From Acidaminococcus hominis (lineage in GTDB: Bacteria; Bacillota; Negativicutes; Acidaminococcales; Acidaminococcaceae), in the NCBI RefSeq assembly GCF_021044795.1, contig NZ_JAJNOP010000025.1: a DNA stretch of 31,514 nucleotides; one strand, written 5' to 3'. Below the pieces are notes generated by a model. The model searched no databases, had not been told where the DNA came from, and worked only from the letters and a program-made list of their open reading frames with translations. Shown piece by piece: positions 31,019-31,514 of this stretch; the first letter of the stretch is position 1; every line of letters begins with the position of its first letter. The position numbers were made by a program, and so were the translations under genes.

Positions 31019-31394
31019 TTATAGCCGTATTCTAATAAACTTCCTCAGTCAGTCCTACGGACTGCCAGCCCCTACACTCTTGCAGGGGCCGGTCTTAGGC
31101 CACTACTGGTCATGTACTGAATGGGGGATTGTTGTGAAGCTTGGTTTTGAACCCCAACCCGGCATTGCTGTTGGCAATGCCGACCTTCCCCTTCTCCTGT
31201 TCGCGCAACGCAGCGAACAGGAGAAGGGGAAGGCAGGCGGCCGGTGGCCGCTAATACCTGGACGGCCCTTCGGGGGGTTCCTCTATCGGCACCTGTGGTG
31301 CCACTTTCCCCAAGGGGAAAGCTCGTCCCCATTTGGGGCTAGTGCGGACCGTTAGGTAGTCCAACTACAGAAAAATTGCCTGAGGCAATTTTTT
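31019..31394 (+). repeat. Block D: hairpin-rich repeat ending in its own terminator
   Basis: Starts with the same lead as block C (TTATAGCCGTA..CTAATAAACTTCCTCAGTC, 31019-31050). GCCCCT pairs with AGGGGC (about 31068-31089), with the bulged-hairpin unit absent between them. The Dom3 left half AGGCCACTACTGGTCATGT (31097-31115) is separated from its right half GGGGCTAGTGCGGA (31335-31348) by an inserted GC-rich module (31141-31270) containing a perfect 20-bp stem (31185-31204 with 31213-31232). An intrinsic terminator closes the block. Open frames through it are palindrome artefacts. Confidence 0.75.
31371..31394 (+). terminator. Terminator-like hairpin at the end of block D
   Basis: AAAAATTGCC (31371-31380), loop TGA, GGCAATTTTTT (31384-31394). 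It has the shape of an intrinsic terminator although no coding gene precedes it for over 440 bases. Confidence 0.7.
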
Positions 31395-31514
31395 GGGCTC
31401 ATCACGGAAAATTGGGGGATACGAAATCTAAGACAGAATTTAAAAACTGAAAAAAGGTATTGAAAAAGAGCACGGGATGCTCCATTCTAAGTAATAGCGA
31501 CAAAACTACGAAAG
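31395..31514. other. AT-rich end of window, no gene seen
   Basis: 120 bases with no supported gene. A small palindrome GAGCA-CGGGA-TGCTC (31468-31482) is the only structure noted. It may be the leader of a gene beyond the window. Confidence 0.5.

Noticed and set aside
120..31394. Blocks as known giant RNAs (OLE, GOLLD, ROOL, HEARO/omega RNA) or a group II intron
   Set aside because: I recognise no diagnostic motif of these classes, there is no IscB or reverse-transcriptase gene nearby, and the modular repetition does not fit them.

Overview
The window looks like a chromosomal segment of a low-complexity-genome Firmicute of the class Negativicutes, plausibly an Acidaminococcus-like gut bacterium. 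This is an inference from gene content and gene order: long-form HPF, SecA with a C-terminal zinc motif, an RF2 of Firmicute type, CsaB next to a DUF5693-type membrane protein, ThiT, an EFR1-type ferredoxin, MgtE and a decarboxylating malic enzyme. Protein genes are GC-rich and nearly all lie on the + strand. No rRNA gene, CRISPR array or phage module is visible.

Layout. 1-119: left end of an IS3-family insertion sequence whose transposase runs off the window. 120-968: a long non-coding, hairpin-rich repeat block (block A). 1004-4178: polar amino-acid ABC uptake locus with two paralogous lipoprotein binding proteins, each with a near-identical promoter, then permease and ATPase. 4271-8735: translation and secretion housekeeping genes (hpf, secA, prfB), separated by clear intrinsic terminators. 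8765-17593: a tightly packed, partly overlapping envelope and division operon: DUF5693-like membrane protein, csaB, ftsE, ftsX, an M23 hydrolase with coiled coil, ctpA, and a hybrid histidine-kinase-like protein that has lost its phospho-acceptor histidine. 17624-17668: terminator. 17682-18763: second hairpin-rich block (block B). 18942-21182: EFR1-type flavodoxin/ferredoxin, endonuclease IV and thiamine transporter ThiT. 21257-21331: tRNA-Arg(CCG). 21482-23077: hotdog thioesterase, unknown membrane-anchored protein, CofE-like protein. 23201-24276: RdgB-type nucleotide pyrophosphatase overlapping a YfcE-like phosphodiesterase. 24316-25566: malic enzyme. 25670-26494: orphan MetQ lipoprotein. 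26508-26967: third hairpin-rich block (C), framed by an inverted repeat and placed between convergent genes. 26983-27660 (minus strand): sfsA. 27870-30922: RlmI-like methyltransferase, small secreted protein, mgtE. 31019-31394: fourth block (D), ending in its own terminator-like hairpin.

The most interesting content is the family of four intergenic blocks (A-D). They are mosaics of a few recurring modules in the same orientation. The commonest is a two-part unit found nine times: a GGTTCGC-initiated arm closed by a covarying 5-bp stem, followed by a long hairpin with a conserved three-base bulge on its 5' side. Both stems change sequence between copies while staying paired. That pattern suggests selection on a folded RNA (or a DNA hairpin), although copying of palindromic cassettes is an alternative. 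I could not assign the family to a named RNA or repeat class. The mosaic order, a complete module nested inside another in block D, and an IS cut into a module at the left edge all point to a modular, recombining element.

Repeat modules and stems were matched by eye. Promoters, terminators and start codons come from direct reading. Family names for proteins come from recognisable motifs and were not searched against a database.
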